Position numbers and translations under genes: made by a program | Assembly: GCF_900182545.1 (NCBI RefSeq) | Contig: NZ_FXTJ01000004.1 | Location: 62,001 to 126,000, forward strand | Direction: 5' to 3' | From: Geodermatophilus aquaeductus | GTDB lineage: Bacteria > Actinomycetota > Actinomycetes > Mycobacteriales > Geodermatophilaceae | DNA length: 64,000 nucleotides | The notes under the pieces: model-generated | What the model saw: the letters and a program-made list of their open reading frames with translations, nothing else | The model's database searches: none | What the model was told of the DNA's origin: nothing | Part shown: positions 30,212 to 39,240 of the stretch, piece after piece | Position numbering within the stretch: the stretch's first letter is position 1 | Layout of the letters: each line of letters starts with the position of its first letter

Positions 30212-31588
30212 TCACGCGGCCGGGGCGTGCCACGTCGCGCCCTCCGGCAGCAGCCGCTGGGCCTCTTCGGGCCCCCAGCTGCCCCGCGGATAGGGATGCA
30301 GCGGCACGGCGTCGCCGAGGATCGGGTCGACGACCCGCCAGGCCGCCTCGACGGTGTCCTGCCGGGCGAACAGCCCACGCCGCCCGTCGAGCGCGGCACC
30401 GATGAGGCGGTCGTAGGGGCGCATGTCCGACCCGGCCTGCTGCGCGAACACCATCTCCTGCGACTCCGCCCGCGCGCCCGCACCGGGGAGCTTCCCGACG
30501 AGGCTGAGGCCGAGCTCCGTCTCGGGCCAGATGCGGAAGCGGAGCTGGTTCCGGATCCCGCTCGGACCGACGCCGAACACGTCGACGGGCACCGGTGTGA
30601 AGCGGATGGTGATCTCGGTGGCGGTGACCGGCATGGTCTTGCCCGCACGGATGAGCAGCGGGACCCCGGCCCATCGCCACGAGTCCACGGCCAGCCGCAT
30701 GGCCACGAAGCTCTCCGTCGTGGAGTCCGGGGCGACGCCGTCGACGTCGAGGTAGCCCTCGTACTGACCGCGGACCACGTCCTCGGGCGCCAGCGGCCGG
30801 ATCGCCGCGACGACCCGCGCCTTGGCGTCCAGCCACGAGTCGATGCCCGACCCGTCCGGCGGATCGGCGAGCACGGTGGCGAGCACCTGCAGCATGTGGT
30901 TCTGCACGACGTCGCGCACGGCGCCGGTGGCGTCGTAGAAGCGGCCGCGGTGGGCGACGTCGAAGGCCTCGGCCATCGTGATCTCCACGCTGGCCACGTG
31001 GTCGCGGTTGAGCAGCGGCTCGAACACCGAGTTGGCGAAGCGGGCGGCCATCACGTCCTCGAGCGGGTCGAGGCCCAGCCAGTGGTCGACGCGGTACACC
31101 GACTCCTCGGGGAAGTACCGGTGGATCGTGTCGTTGAGCTCCCGGGCACTGTCGAGGTCGTGGCCGAACGGCTTCTCCACCATGACCCGGGCGCCCTCGG
31201 CGCGGCCGGCGGTCGAGATGCCCCGTGCGATCCGCCCGAACAGGAACGGCGGCACCTCGAGGTAGAACAGCGCGCGCTTGCCGTCGCCCATCTCCCGCGC
31301 CATAGCGGCGTAGGTGGCGTCGTCGTCCAGGTCGCCGTCGACGTAGCGCAGCAGGCCCAGCATCCGCTTCCCCGGCCCGGAGTCCGGATCGAGCCCGTTG
31401 TCCCGCAGGGACGCCGCCGCGTACCCGCGGAACCGGTCCAGGTCCCACCCGCTCTTCGCGACGCCGACCACCGGCACGTCCAGGACCCCGCGGTCGACCA
31501 GCCCGACCAGGGCGGGGAAGGTCTCCAGCTTGGCCAGGTCGCCGGTCGCCCCGAAGACCACCAGCGCGTCCACTCGCTCGCTCACCAT
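30212..31588 (-). CDS. zwf: glucose-6-phosphate dehydrogenase, Zwf1 (Rv1121)-like
   Basis: 458 residues from ATG. Resembles the mycobacterial Zwf1 branch: VVFGATGDLAKLETFPAL at the start (usual RKK replaced), LFYLEVPPFLF near 107, VMVEKPFGHDL near 135, YRVDHWLG near 165, ARGQY-type VRGQYEGY, and SWRWAGVPLLIRAGK. The catalytic His169 and preceding Asp are present, but the Lys expected in DHxLGK is Leu173 (DHWLGLDPLED). That Lys contacts substrate phosphate in characterised enzymes, so activity or specificity may be altered. No gnd or pgl gene is adjacent. Confidence 0.85.
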   Translation of the reverse strand: MVSERVDALVVFGATGDLAKLETFPALVGLVDRGVLDVPVVGVAKSGWDLDRFRGYAAASLRDNGLDPDSGPGKRMLGLLRYVDGDLDDDATYAAMAREMGDGKRALFYLEVPPFLFGRIARGISTAGRAEGARVMVEKPFGHDLDSARELNDTIHRYFPEESVYRVDHWLGLDPLEDVMAARFANSVFEPLLNRDHVASVEITMAEAFDVAHRGRFYDATGAVRDVVQNHMLQVLATVLADPPDGSGIDSWLDAKARVVAAIRPLAPEDVVRGQYEGYLDVDGVAPDSTTESFVAMRLAVDSWRWAGVPLLIRAGKTMPVTATEITIRFTPVPVDVFGVGPSGIRNQLRFRIWPETELGLSLVGKLPGAGARAESQEMVFAQQAGSDMRPYDRLIGAALDGRRGLFARQDTVEAAWRVVDPILGDAVPLHPYPRGSWGPEEAQRLLPEGATWHAPAA

Positions 31589-31761
31589 GCCGGTCCACCT
31601 CCTCGTCGTCGTGGCGGTCGTCGGTCACCGGACCACCCCGGTGCGGCGTCTCGGCTGCGCAGGGGAGGCGCGCGCCGACCCCGACCGGGGCCACCTTCCC
31701 GCCGGCACACGCGGCTCGGCATCGCCAGGGAGTGGTGAAGGGCAGCCCCCGGCGCGGTCGA

Positions 31762-31782
31762 GGTCATCCGCGCCGGGTGGCC
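31762..31782 (+). promoter_or_regulatory. palindromic motif, CATCCGCGCCGGGTG type
   Basis: GGTCATCCGCGCCGGGTGG fits the recurrent dyad described in the findings. It lies 32 bases before the ATG of the 116-residue gene at 31815, which has no ribosome-binding site, as expected for a near-leaderless transcript. Confidence 0.45.
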
Positions 31783-31814
31783 CGGGGCCGCGGCCGTCCC
31801 CCGACACTGCGCCC

Positions 31815-32165
31815 ATGGACGAGCCCGGAACGCTGGCGACCGCACCCCTCGATGTGGAGGAGGACACGGCGTTGCCCGGCTTCCTGGGCGCCGTCCGCCC
31901 GACCGGCCTCGGGTCCGGGACGCTGCCGGGGGAAGGCGCGGGGCGGTCGTGCGCCGCTCTGCTGGGCGGCCTGCACGGGGTCGAGGAGCAGCTGCGCCGG
32001 CTGGAGGCACGGCTGGTCGCCGAGGCCGGCGGGGACCCCGCGAGGGAGCTCGAGGCGCGGCGGCTCATGGCGCTGTCCCGGGCCCGGTTCGAGGCGGCGA
32101 CGGTCCGGACGTTCCTGCCCATCCTGATCGAGCGCGACGTCCGCAGGCAGCTGTCCGGAGGCTGA
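31815..32165 (+). CDS. hypothetical protein with three-helix-bundle dimerization-like C-terminus
   Basis: 116 residues from ATG with no clear Shine-Dalgarno sequence. The C-terminal half is helical, and its last segment SRARFEAATVRTFLPILIERDVRRQL matches the pattern of small actinobacterial three-helix-bundle dimerization proteins (ARF-x2-A-x-VR-x-F-x-P-x-L-x-ER). The N-terminal 45 residues are low in structure. The function of the group is unknown. Confidence 0.6.
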   Translation: MDEPGTLATAPLDVEEDTALPGFLGAVRPTGLGSGTLPGEGAGRSCAALLGGLHGVEEQLRRLEARLVAEAGGDPARELEARRLMALSRARFEAATVRTFLPILIERDVRRQLSGG

Positions 32166-32185
32166 GGGACGCCGCGCCGGCGGCG

Positions 32186-32782
32186 TCAGGGTCCGGTCCC
32201 CGTCCACACGGGCTCGACGGCCGCCCACTCGGCCGCCCAGCGGCGGGACCGGCTCCGGTCGAGCAGGGCGCGGACGGCGAGGTGGGCACCGACCGCGGCG
32301 ACCGCCAGCGCGGTGGAGGTCCCCAGGCCGCGCCCGACGGCCCGCCCGGTGACCTCGCCGGGGCTGAGCGGGGGGAGGGCGCGGTTGCCGGCCCCGTCGA
32401 GCCAGACCGCGACCGCGGCGCCCGCCGTCGATCCGGCGGGGACCCACACGGGCCCCCGGTGCTCGACCCCGCCGGGACCGGTCCAGACGGCGGTGGCCGG
32501 TCGCCGGGCGGGCCGCGGGGCCCCGCGGGCGGGGACGTGCGGGTCCGCCAGCAGCAGGCCCGCGACGACGTGGCGGTCCGCGGCCTGCGCGGTCGCCCGG
32601 GCCCGCGCGCGGGCCCGGGTCACCGCGGCGACGGCGAGCCCGACCGGCGCGGTGGTCGAGATCCCCGAGACGAGCAGGAGGCGGGACAGGAACTCGACGT
32701 GGTCGGAGCCCCGCTTCATCGGCCCGGACCCCAGCGTGAACCGCCGCACGAGGTCCTCGGGGGTCGGTCGGTAGGCGGGCAC
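32186..32782 (-). CDS. Rv1733c-like two-helix membrane protein
   Basis: 198 residues. GTG at 32782 is chosen for the GAGGAGG seven bases upstream. Rv1733c-family layout: basic N-terminus (RRFTLGSGPMKRGSDHVEFLSRLLLVSG), helix one with TTAPVGLAVAAVT, a soluble middle region of about 100 residues (AVWTGPGGVEHRGPVWVPAGSTAGAAVAVWLDGAGN), helix two (TSTALAVAAVGAHLAVRALL) and a short cytoplasmic tail. The mycobacterial homologue belongs to the DosR dormancy regulon; its biochemical role is unknown. Confidence 0.8.
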   Translation of the reverse strand: MPAYRPTPEDLVRRFTLGSGPMKRGSDHVEFLSRLLLVSGISTTAPVGLAVAAVTRARARARATAQAADRHVVAGLLLADPHVPARGAPRPARRPATAVWTGPGGVEHRGPVWVPAGSTAGAAVAVWLDGAGNRALPPLSPGEVTGRAVGRGLGTSTALAVAAVGAHLAVRALLDRSRSRRWAAEWAAVEPVWTGTGP

Positions 32783-32853
32783 GGCTGCCTCCTCACGGTC
32801 GCACCGGCGGCCGGCCCGCGGATGCGGGCGCGGCCGCCGGTGGGCCGTCGACA

Positions 32854-33312
32854 TCAGAGGGACGAGTCCCGCAGCTCCCGGCCGTGGACGACGATCGCGT
32901 AGATCACGAGGACGTCGATCGTGATGATCAGGACGCTCCACACCGGGTAGGCCGTGATGAACACCAGGTTCACCAGCGCGCTGAGCCCGGCGAGGACCAC
33001 CGCGACGGTCCGGGCGGCTGTGTTCCCGGCGAGCACGCCGACGCCGGAGGCGACCAGGAGCACGCCCAGGAGCAGGTGGGTCCAGCCCCAGACGGTGTAG
33101 TCGACGTTCACCACGAGGCCGGCCTCGGTGACGCCGTAGAAGCCCTCGTCGAAGATGGCCACCAGGCCCTCGATGGCCTGGAACGAGCCGACCATGATCA
33201 GCATGAAGCTGCCGAACACCACCCAGCCCGTCCAGGCGGTCGGGGCCGGGTCTCTGCCGTAGGCGGGACGGGTGGTGTCCACGTCGGGACGGGACGAGCC
33301 CACGTCGGTCAT
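32854..33312 (-). CDS. DUF7144-type four-helix membrane protein
   Basis: 152 residues from ATG. N-terminal soluble stretch, then four helices: WVVFGSFMLIMVGSFQAIEGLVAIF, VWGWTHLLLGVLLVASGVGVLAG, AVVLAGLSALVNLVFI and VLIITIDVLVIYAIVVHG. This is the widespread actinobacterial small membrane family with a GW..F-x7-G-x3-EG motif. Function unknown. Confidence 0.78.
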   Translation of the reverse strand: MTDVGSSRPDVDTTRPAYGRDPAPTAWTGWVVFGSFMLIMVGSFQAIEGLVAIFDEGFYGVTEAGLVVNVDYTVWGWTHLLLGVLLVASGVGVLAGNTAARTVAVVLAGLSALVNLVFITAYPVWSVLIITIDVLVIYAIVVHGRELRDSSL

Positions 33313-33388
33313 CGGTGCTCCTCGGATCGGCGAGCCGGGTCCGGTGCCCGGATCCGGCCCACCGTCCCGCTGTCCCGGGCGCGCGGCG

Positions 33389-33985
33389 TCACTCGTTCCG
33401 GGTGAGGCCCTGCGGTCGTCCGGGCGACTCCGCCGGGACGACCGCGGGAGGCGCCGGCGTCCCGGCGCGCCGGGCCTCGCTCAGCTGCACCGCACCGAAG
33501 ACGAGCTTCGCGATGAGGCCGACGACGACGAGGCCGACGAGCATCTGGATCGTCACCAGGACGCGGGCCAGCTCGGTGACCGGAGCGATGTCCCCGAGGC
33601 CGACCGTGGCGAAGACCGTGACGGTGAAGTAGATGCCGTCGGTGCGGTCGAGGGGCTCGCTGAACGCCCCGGGCTGCTGGCCGGCGATGACGATGTACGT
33701 CGAGGCGAAGACCAGGAGCAGCAGGGGCACGCCCACGCCCAGCGCACGGATCGCCCGCAACCGCGGCCTGGGTGACCGGATGATGTCCCGGATCTGCAGC
33801 GCCATGAACAGCCCGAACACCGCCAGGGACACGACGAACAGCACTCCGGTGGCCCAGTTGAGAGGCCGGTCCAGCGGCGCCTGGTAGTAGGCGAGCAGCA
33901 GTACGGCCGTCGCCCCCACCGAGTGCAGCAGCGTCGTGGCGATCTCCCGCGCACCCGCCCCGAAGCCGTCCGGCCCACCGGCCAC
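33389..33985 (-). CDS. two-pore-helix type potassium channel family protein
   Basis: 198 residues. The start is one of two consecutive GTG codons (33988 or 33985); the second has the better distance to AGGAGG. Four hydrophobic segments; the last two flank FTVTVFATVGLGDIAP, whose TVGLGD is a potassium selectivity filter with Leu in place of the usual Tyr. The C-terminus is short and cytoplasmic, without an RCK domain. Probably a homotetrameric K+ channel. Divergent from the GH15 gene. Confidence 0.85.
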   Translation of the reverse strand: MAGGPDGFGAGAREIATTLLHSVGATAVLLLAYYQAPLDRPLNWATGVLFVVSLAVFGLFMALQIRDIIRSPRPRLRAIRALGVGVPLLLLVFASTYIVIAGQQPGAFSEPLDRTDGIYFTVTVFATVGLGDIAPVTELARVLVTIQMLVGLVVVGLIAKLVFGAVQLSEARRAGTPAPPAVVPAESPGRPQGLTRNE

Positions 33986-34174
33986 CACGCACCTCCTCGC
34001 CACTCGCCGCTGCCCGCCGACCGTGGGGCGGCGGGCCCGCCCGCGCATCCCCCGGGACGGATGGGCCGGTCCCCTCGTCCCCCGTGGGTGATGCCGCGTC
34101 CCCGGGCGGTCGCGAGCGTGGGACGTCCGCACACGTCCGCACGGGCGTCCCGCCCGACCTCCCCGGAGATGACC

Positions 34175-36040
34175 ATGACCGAGACCGCGATCGCCGAGCA
34201 CGGCATCATCGGTGACCTGCAGACCGCCGCCCTCGTCTCCACCGACGGGTCGATCGACTGGTTCTGCTGCCCGCGGTTCGACTCACCCAGCGTGTTCGGG
34301 GCGCTGCTGGACGAGGCCCGCGGCGGGCTGTTCCGGATCCGCCCGGCCGGCGTCGACTACACGACCCGGCAGATGTACCTCCCCGACACCGCGGTGCTGG
34401 TGACCCGCTTCTCCACCGAGGCCGGCGCGGGCGAGGTCGTCGACTTCATGCCGCCGGCGGGGACGACGGCCACGAACGAGCACCGGATCGTGCGCATGGT
34501 CCGCTGCATCCGCGGGGCCATGAGCTTCGACGTCGAGGTGGCGCCCCGCTTCGACTACGGCCGGGCTCCCCACGAGATGCACCTCTCCGAGCACGGCGCC
34601 GTCTTCACGTCCAACGGGTCGGCGCTGACCCTGAGCGTGGTGCGCGAGCCGGAGGACGACCGCAAGGCCCGCGTCGAGCTCTGGGGCGAGGACCTGCGCG
34701 CGTCGCTCGAGCTGGTCGCGGGCGACGTCCGGGGCATCGTCCTGGGCTGGGGGACCGACGGGCCGCCGCGGGCCGTCCGGGTCGCCGAGGTCCGTGACCT
34801 GCTCGACCGGACGGTGCACCACTGGCAGTCGTGGCTGGGCCGCTCCACCTACACCGGCCGGTGGCGGGAGTCCGTCGGCCGCTCGGCGATCACGCTCAAG
34901 CTGATGACCTACGCCCCGACCGGTGGCCTGGTGGCCGCTCCGACGGCGGCGCTGCCCGAGCAGGTCGGGGGCGAGCGCAACTGGGACTACCGCTACACCT
35001 GGGTGCGCGACGCCTCCTTCTCGGTGCACGCGCTGCTGCGGCTCGGCATGGTCGAGGAGGCCGCCTACTTCCTGCGGTGGCTGGGCGACCGGGTCCGGGA
35101 GCACGTGGGCAGCGACAGCGGCCCGCTGAACATCATGTACCGCATCGACGGCTCCTCCGACCTCAAGGAGGACGTGCTCGACCACTGGGGCGGCTACCGC
35201 GGCTCGGCGCCGGTCCGCATCGGCAACGGCGCCGCCGGGCAACTGCAGCTCGACATCTACGGCGAGGCGATGGACAGCATCTACGACGCCGAGCTGTCGG
35301 GCCTGCCGATCCCCGTCCGCGGCTGGTCGGCGATCACCTCGGTGCTGGACTGGGTCGCGGCCAACTGGGACCAGCCGGAGGAGGGCATCTGGGAGACCCG
35401 CGGCGGCCGGCAGTCCTTCACCTACGGCCGGGTCATGTGCTGGGTGGCCCTCGACCGGGGGATCCGCATGGCGGCCAAGCGGGGCCTCCCCGCGCCGGTC
35501 GCCCGCTGGACGGAGGCCCGCGACGAGGTCTACCGGCAGGTCGTGGACCGGGGCTTCCACACCTCCCGGCAGGCGTTCGTCCAGCACTACGACACCGACG
35601 TCCTGGACGCCTCGCTGCTGCGGATGCCGATGGTCGGCTTCATCGACGGCCGCGACCCGATGTGGACCTCGACCCTGGCGGCGATGGACGCCGAGCTCGT
35701 CACCGACAGCCTGGTCTACCGCTACGACCCCGCCGCCTCGCCCGACGGGCTGCAGGGGTCGGAGGGCACCTTCTCGCTGTGCAGCTTCGCCTACGTGGAC
35801 GCGCTCACCCGCGCCGGCCGCCTCGACGACGCCCGCATGGCGTTCGAGAAGATGCTGACCTACGGCAACCACGTGGGGCTCTACTCCGAGGAGATCGCCC
35901 TGACCGGCGAGCAGATCGGCAACTTCCCACAGGCCTTCACCCACCTGTCCCTGATCGACGCGGCCGTCGGCCTCGACCGGGCCCTCGACCGGGCGCTGGA
36001 GCGGGGGCGGCACGGGGACGTGACCGCGGCCGGCGCCTGA
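34175..36040 (+). CDS. glycoside hydrolase family 15 protein (trehalase/glucoamylase-like)
   Basis: 621 residues. ATG at 34175 is chosen because CGGAG is six bases upstream; another ATG six bases earlier lacks spacing. N-terminal beta-sandwich domain (HGIIGDLQTAALVSTDGSIDWFCCPRFDSPSVFGALLD) and an (alpha/alpha)6 catalytic domain: GERNWDYRYTWVRDASFSVHALLRLG near 265, IRIGNGAAGQLQLDIYGEAMD near 349, and GSEGTFSLCSFAYVDAL near 530, in the region of the catalytic Glu. Mycobacterial relatives are trehalases; glucoamylase or dextran activity is also possible. No signal peptide, so cytoplasmic. Confidence 0.88.
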   Translation: MTETAIAEHGIIGDLQTAALVSTDGSIDWFCCPRFDSPSVFGALLDEARGGLFRIRPAGVDYTTRQMYLPDTAVLVTRFSTEAGAGEVVDFMPPAGTTATNEHRIVRMVRCIRGAMSFDVEVAPRFDYGRAPHEMHLSEHGAVFTSNGSALTLSVVREPEDDRKARVELWGEDLRASLELVAGDVRGIVLGWGTDGPPRAVRVAEVRDLLDRTVHHWQSWLGRSTYTGRWRESVGRSAITLKLMTYAPTGGLVAAPTAALPEQVGGERNWDYRYTWVRDASFSVHALLRLGMVEEAAYFLRWLGDRVREHVGSDSGPLNIMYRIDGSSDLKEDVLDHWGGYRGSAPVRIGNGAAGQLQLDIYGEAMDSIYDAELSGLPIPVRGWSAITSVLDWVAANWDQPEEGIWETRGGRQSFTYGRVMCWVALDRGIRMAAKRGLPAPVARWTEARDEVYRQVVDRGFHTSRQAFVQHYDTDVLDASLLRMPMVGFIDGRDPMWTSTLAAMDAELVTDSLVYRYDPAASPDGLQGSEGTFSLCSFAYVDALTRAGRLDDARMAFEKMLTYGNHVGLYSEEIALTGEQIGNFPQAFTHLSLIDAAVGLDRALDRALERGRHGDVTAAGA

Positions 36041-36050
36041 TCGGTCCTCC

Positions 36051-36087
36051 CGGCCCCGCCTCCCGGTCCCACCGGGAGGCGGGGCCG
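36051..36087. terminator. bidirectional terminator between the GH15 and MFS genes
   Basis: Perfect 17-bp stem (36051-36067 and 36071-36087) with a CCC loop, in the 54-bp gap between convergent genes. Confidence 0.85.
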
Positions 36088-36094
36088 CGCGGCG

Positions 36095-37567
36095 TCAGGC
36101 CGTCTGCTCGTCCGGGACCGGCGCAGGCCGGGGGATGAGGAGGGCGACGACGACGCCGACGAGGGCGAAGCCGCCCAGGACGATGATCCCGGCGGCGAAC
36201 GGGGTGCCGCCCGGCACGGCCGCGACGACGAGGATCGAGCCGGCGATCGCCACGCCCAACGAGGACCCGAGGTTGGACACGCTGCGCGAGACCCCGGAGA
36301 TGTCGCCCTGGACCGCCTCGGGCCAGCTGGACTGCACCAGGTTCACCGATGCGGTGAGCATGATGCCGATCCCGGCGCCCAGGAGGAACAGCCCCGGCAC
36401 GAGGGTCCAGACGGCCGACTGCTCGCGGCCCAGCGCCAGGATCAGGCCGAGGCCGATCACCGTGAGCCCGAAGCCGCCGCGGATCAGCCGGCGCGCGGAG
36501 TGCCGCTGTGCCATCCGTGCGGCGATCGCCGAGGTGGCCAGGACGCCGACCGTGGCCGGCAGCAGCACGAGGCCGGTCTCGATGGCCGAGTAGCCGCGGA
36601 CCTGCTGCAGGAACACCGAGATGACGAAGAAGGCGCCCTGCAGGACCAGCCACTGCAGGGTCTGCGTCGTGAGGCCGAGGTTCGACACCTTGTTGGCGAA
36701 CAGGCTCAACGACACCAGCGGCGCCCGGCCCGCCCGCTCCCGGCTCCGGACGTGCAGCACGAAGGCGCCGAGGAAGACGACGCCGATCCCCATGAGCGGC
36801 CAGACCGGTGAGACGCCGCCCTCGGGGATGAGCACGGTGCCGGCGACGGTGACGTCCTGCTTGGCGCCGAGCCACCCGTACGTGCCCGACTGCAGGACGC
36901 CGAAGACGACGAAGAACATGCCCAGCGCGGAGAGGACCGCGCCGAGGCCGTCGAAGCGGGGTCGTTGCGCCGGCAGCGGCGGGTCGACGATGCGCCGCGC
37001 GAGCAGCGCAATTGCCGCCACGACGAGCACCTGCAGCCAGAACGAGGCCCGCCAGCTGACGGTGCTGGTCACGAGGCCGCCGATCAGCGGTCCCGCGGCG
37101 GCGCCGAGGCCGGCCGCGCCGCTCACCACGCCGAAGAACCTCGCCCGGGCGGTGCGCTCCTGGAACAGCACGGTGACCAGGATGTAGATGGGCGGGATGA
37201 GCAGCGCCGACCCGATCCCCTCCAGGACCGAGTAGCCGACGATCAGCAGCCCGAGGCCCTGGGCGAAGGACGCGAGCAGCGCGCCGGTCCCGTAGACCAC
37301 GAGCCCGACGACGAAGCAGACCTTGCGCCCCCAGATGTCGGTGAGCTTGCTGCCCGGGATCATCAGCGCGGCCATCGTGAGCGTGAACAGGGTGATCGTC
37401 GTCTGGATCCCGGCGACCTCGGTGTCCAGGTCGTCGGCGATCGTGGTGATCGCCACGTTCATGTTGGAGCCGGCGTAGCTGGCGATGAACTGCGCGAGCG
37501 CGAGCGGCAGCACCACCGCGCCGGCGGAGGCCAGCGCCGCGCTCCCGGCCGGGGTCGTCCTCGTCAT
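36095..37567 (-). CDS. MFS transporter, DHA2-like (14 helices)
   Basis: 490 residues from ATG, with GAGGGAG upstream. Drug:H+ antiporter-2 pattern: LALAQFIASYAGSNMNVAITTIADDL (helix 1), TLTMAALMIPGSKLTDIWGRK (motif A-like), LEGIGSALLIPPIYILVTVLF, GAAAGPLIGGLVTSTVSWRASFWL (antiporter motif C), and about 14 hydrophobic segments. Substrate unknown; such proteins export drugs, dyes or metabolites. No TetR-type regulator is adjacent. Confidence 0.88.
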   Translation of the reverse strand: MTRTTPAGSAALASAGAVVLPLALAQFIASYAGSNMNVAITTIADDLDTEVAGIQTTITLFTLTMAALMIPGSKLTDIWGRKVCFVVGLVVYGTGALLASFAQGLGLLIVGYSVLEGIGSALLIPPIYILVTVLFQERTARARFFGVVSGAAGLGAAAGPLIGGLVTSTVSWRASFWLQVLVVAAIALLARRIVDPPLPAQRPRFDGLGAVLSALGMFFVVFGVLQSGTYGWLGAKQDVTVAGTVLIPEGGVSPVWPLMGIGVVFLGAFVLHVRSRERAGRAPLVSLSLFANKVSNLGLTTQTLQWLVLQGAFFVISVFLQQVRGYSAIETGLVLLPATVGVLATSAIAARMAQRHSARRLIRGGFGLTVIGLGLILALGREQSAVWTLVPGLFLLGAGIGIMLTASVNLVQSSWPEAVQGDISGVSRSVSNLGSSLGVAIAGSILVVAAVPGGTPFAAGIIVLGGFALVGVVVALLIPRPAPVPDEQTA

Positions 37568-37630
37568 CCGTGCTCCCTCGGGTCGGTCGCGGTGCCTCCG
37601 GGGACCGTCGGCCCTCCGCCCGGCGGGCGG

Positions 37631-37650
37631 ATCGCCCGGGCCGGGTGAGC
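37631..37650 (-). promoter_or_regulatory. palindromic motif upstream of the MFS gene
   Basis: On the minus strand, GCTCACCCGGCCCGGGCGAT, a member of the recurrent dyad family. It lies 63 bases before the MFS start. Confidence 0.45.
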
Positions 37651-37675
37651 CGTCCCGGTGTGCGCGCCGGCCCCT

Positions 37676-37696
37676 GCTCACCCCGGAGGGGCGAGG
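37676..37696 (+). promoter_or_regulatory. palindromic motif upstream of the 485-residue membrane protein gene
   Basis: CTCACCCCGGAGGGGCGAGG shares its CACCCCGGAGGGG core with the copy at 60231-60253. It lies 86 bases before the ATG at 37783. Confidence 0.45.
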
Positions 37697-37782
37697 CGGA
37701 ACGGGGCGGATCGGTCCCACGCTGCGGCGCGAGACGGGCGTCCCGGTCCGCGGGGATGCGCTCGTGCACGGAGGTGGTGGCG

Positions 37783-39240
37783 ATGACCCAGCTCGACAAG
37801 CCGGAGGTCGGACCGGTCCCGTCGCCGGGGGTGACCGCCGACGAGCGCGCCGAGCTGGACCGCCTGCGCCGGGAGGTCCAGGTCCTGCGGGACGGCGGGC
37901 GCCCGGCGCGGCGCCGGTTCCGGTGGCGGTCGCTGCTGTCCGTGGTGCTGGTCGTCCTCGGGTGCGTGCTCGCTCCCGTGGCCGGCCTCGCCGTGTGGAC
38001 GAACAACCAGCTGTCGGACACCGACCGCTTCGTGCGCAGCGTCAGCCCGCTCGTCGACGACCCGGACGTGCAGAACGCCCTCACCAACCGGCTGACGGCC
38101 ACCGTCTTCGAGTACGTCGACGTGCAGCAGCTCGCCGACGACGCGGTGACCGAGCTGAGCGGGCTGGGACTGCCGCCCGAACTGGTGGCCCGCCTGAGCA
38201 CCCTGACGCCGACCCTCACCTCGGCGGTCCAGGGCTTCGTGCGCGACAAGATCGCCGAGGTGGTGGCCAGCGAGCGGTTCGAGTCGGCGTGGGACCAGGC
38301 GATCCGGGTGGCCCACCGCCAGATGGACGCGGTGCTCTCCGGCGACGCCGAGAGCATCGTCGTCCGCGGCGACACGGTGTACCTGGACCTCGCGCCCTTC
38401 ATCGACGTGGTCAAGGAGCGGCTCAGCGACGCGGGGCTCACCGCCGTCGACCTGGTGCCGGAGGTCCACCCGACCGTGGCGCTGGCCCAGGCCGACACGC
38501 TCGTGCGCGCCCAGTCGGCCTACTCCGCGATGGACACCGTCGCCGACGTGCTGCCCTGGGTCGTCCTGATGCTCCTGGTCGTGGGGATCTACCTCGCCCG
38601 CAACCGGTGGCGCGCGCTGGTGGGCACCGGGCTCGGTCTGGCGCTGTCCATGGTGGTCCTCGCCGCGGGCCTGCTGGTCGCCCGCGGCCTGCTGGTCGGC
38701 GAGGTGCCGGCGGCGGCGGCGCCGGCGACGGCGTCCGGGTTCGACATCGTCGTCACCTACCTGCGGCTGGGCCTGCGCACGCTGCTCGTGCTGGGGCTGG
38801 TGCTCGCCCTGGCCGGCTTCCTGGCCGGCCGGTCGGAGACCGCGGTGCGCATCCGCCGGGGGACGGCCCGGCGCCTGCACGGGCTCCGGGGTGGGCCGTC
38901 CGCCGGGAGCCCGGTGGCCACCTGGGTGCACCGGCACGTCCGGGGCCTGCGGATCGGCGCCGTGGCGGCCGCCGTGCTGGTCTTCGTGTTCCTGACCGAG
39001 CCCTCCGGGGCCGCCATCCTGGTCATCGCCGCCGTCCTGCTCGTCGTGCTCGCCGTCATCGAGTTCCTCGGGCGCCCGGGCACCCCGCCGTCGCCGGCTC
39101 CCGCACCCCCGGCGGACGACCTGCCGCCGGCCGAACCGACCTCGCCGGGCGCCGCGCTGCCCCCGGGCACCGTGCCGGCCCCCGCCACCCCACCGGAGTC
39201 GGAGGTCACGATCCCGCCCGCCGGGGCCACGAGGTCATGA
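37783..39240 (+). CDS. conserved actinobacterial integral membrane protein of unknown function
   Basis: 485 residues from ATG, after GGAGGTGG. One N-terminal helix (RSLLSVVLVVLGCVLAPVAGLAVW) is followed by an extracellular domain of about 200 residues starting NNQLSDTDRFVRSVSPLVDDPDVQNALTNRLT, which is the family signature. Then come a helix cluster (PWVVLMLLVVGIYLAR, LALSMVVLAAGLLVARGLLVG, LVLGLVLALAGFLAGR, AVAAAVLVFVFL, AILVIAAVLLVVLAVIEFL) and a Pro-rich tail. The short charged N-terminus is coiled-coil-like. Function unknown. Overlaps the RDD gene by four bases. Confidence 0.8.
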   Translation: MTQLDKPEVGPVPSPGVTADERAELDRLRREVQVLRDGGRPARRRFRWRSLLSVVLVVLGCVLAPVAGLAVWTNNQLSDTDRFVRSVSPLVDDPDVQNALTNRLTATVFEYVDVQQLADDAVTELSGLGLPPELVARLSTLTPTLTSAVQGFVRDKIAEVVASERFESAWDQAIRVAHRQMDAVLSGDAESIVVRGDTVYLDLAPFIDVVKERLSDAGLTAVDLVPEVHPTVALAQADTLVRAQSAYSAMDTVADVLPWVVLMLLVVGIYLARNRWRALVGTGLGLALSMVVLAAGLLVARGLLVGEVPAAAAPATASGFDIVVTYLRLGLRTLLVLGLVLALAGFLAGRSETAVRIRRGTARRLHGLRGGPSAGSPVATWVHRHVRGLRIGAVAAAVLVFVFLTEPSGAAILVIAAVLLVVLAVIEFLGRPGTPPSPAPAPPADDLPPAEPTSPGAALPPGTVPAPATPPESEVTIPPAGATRS

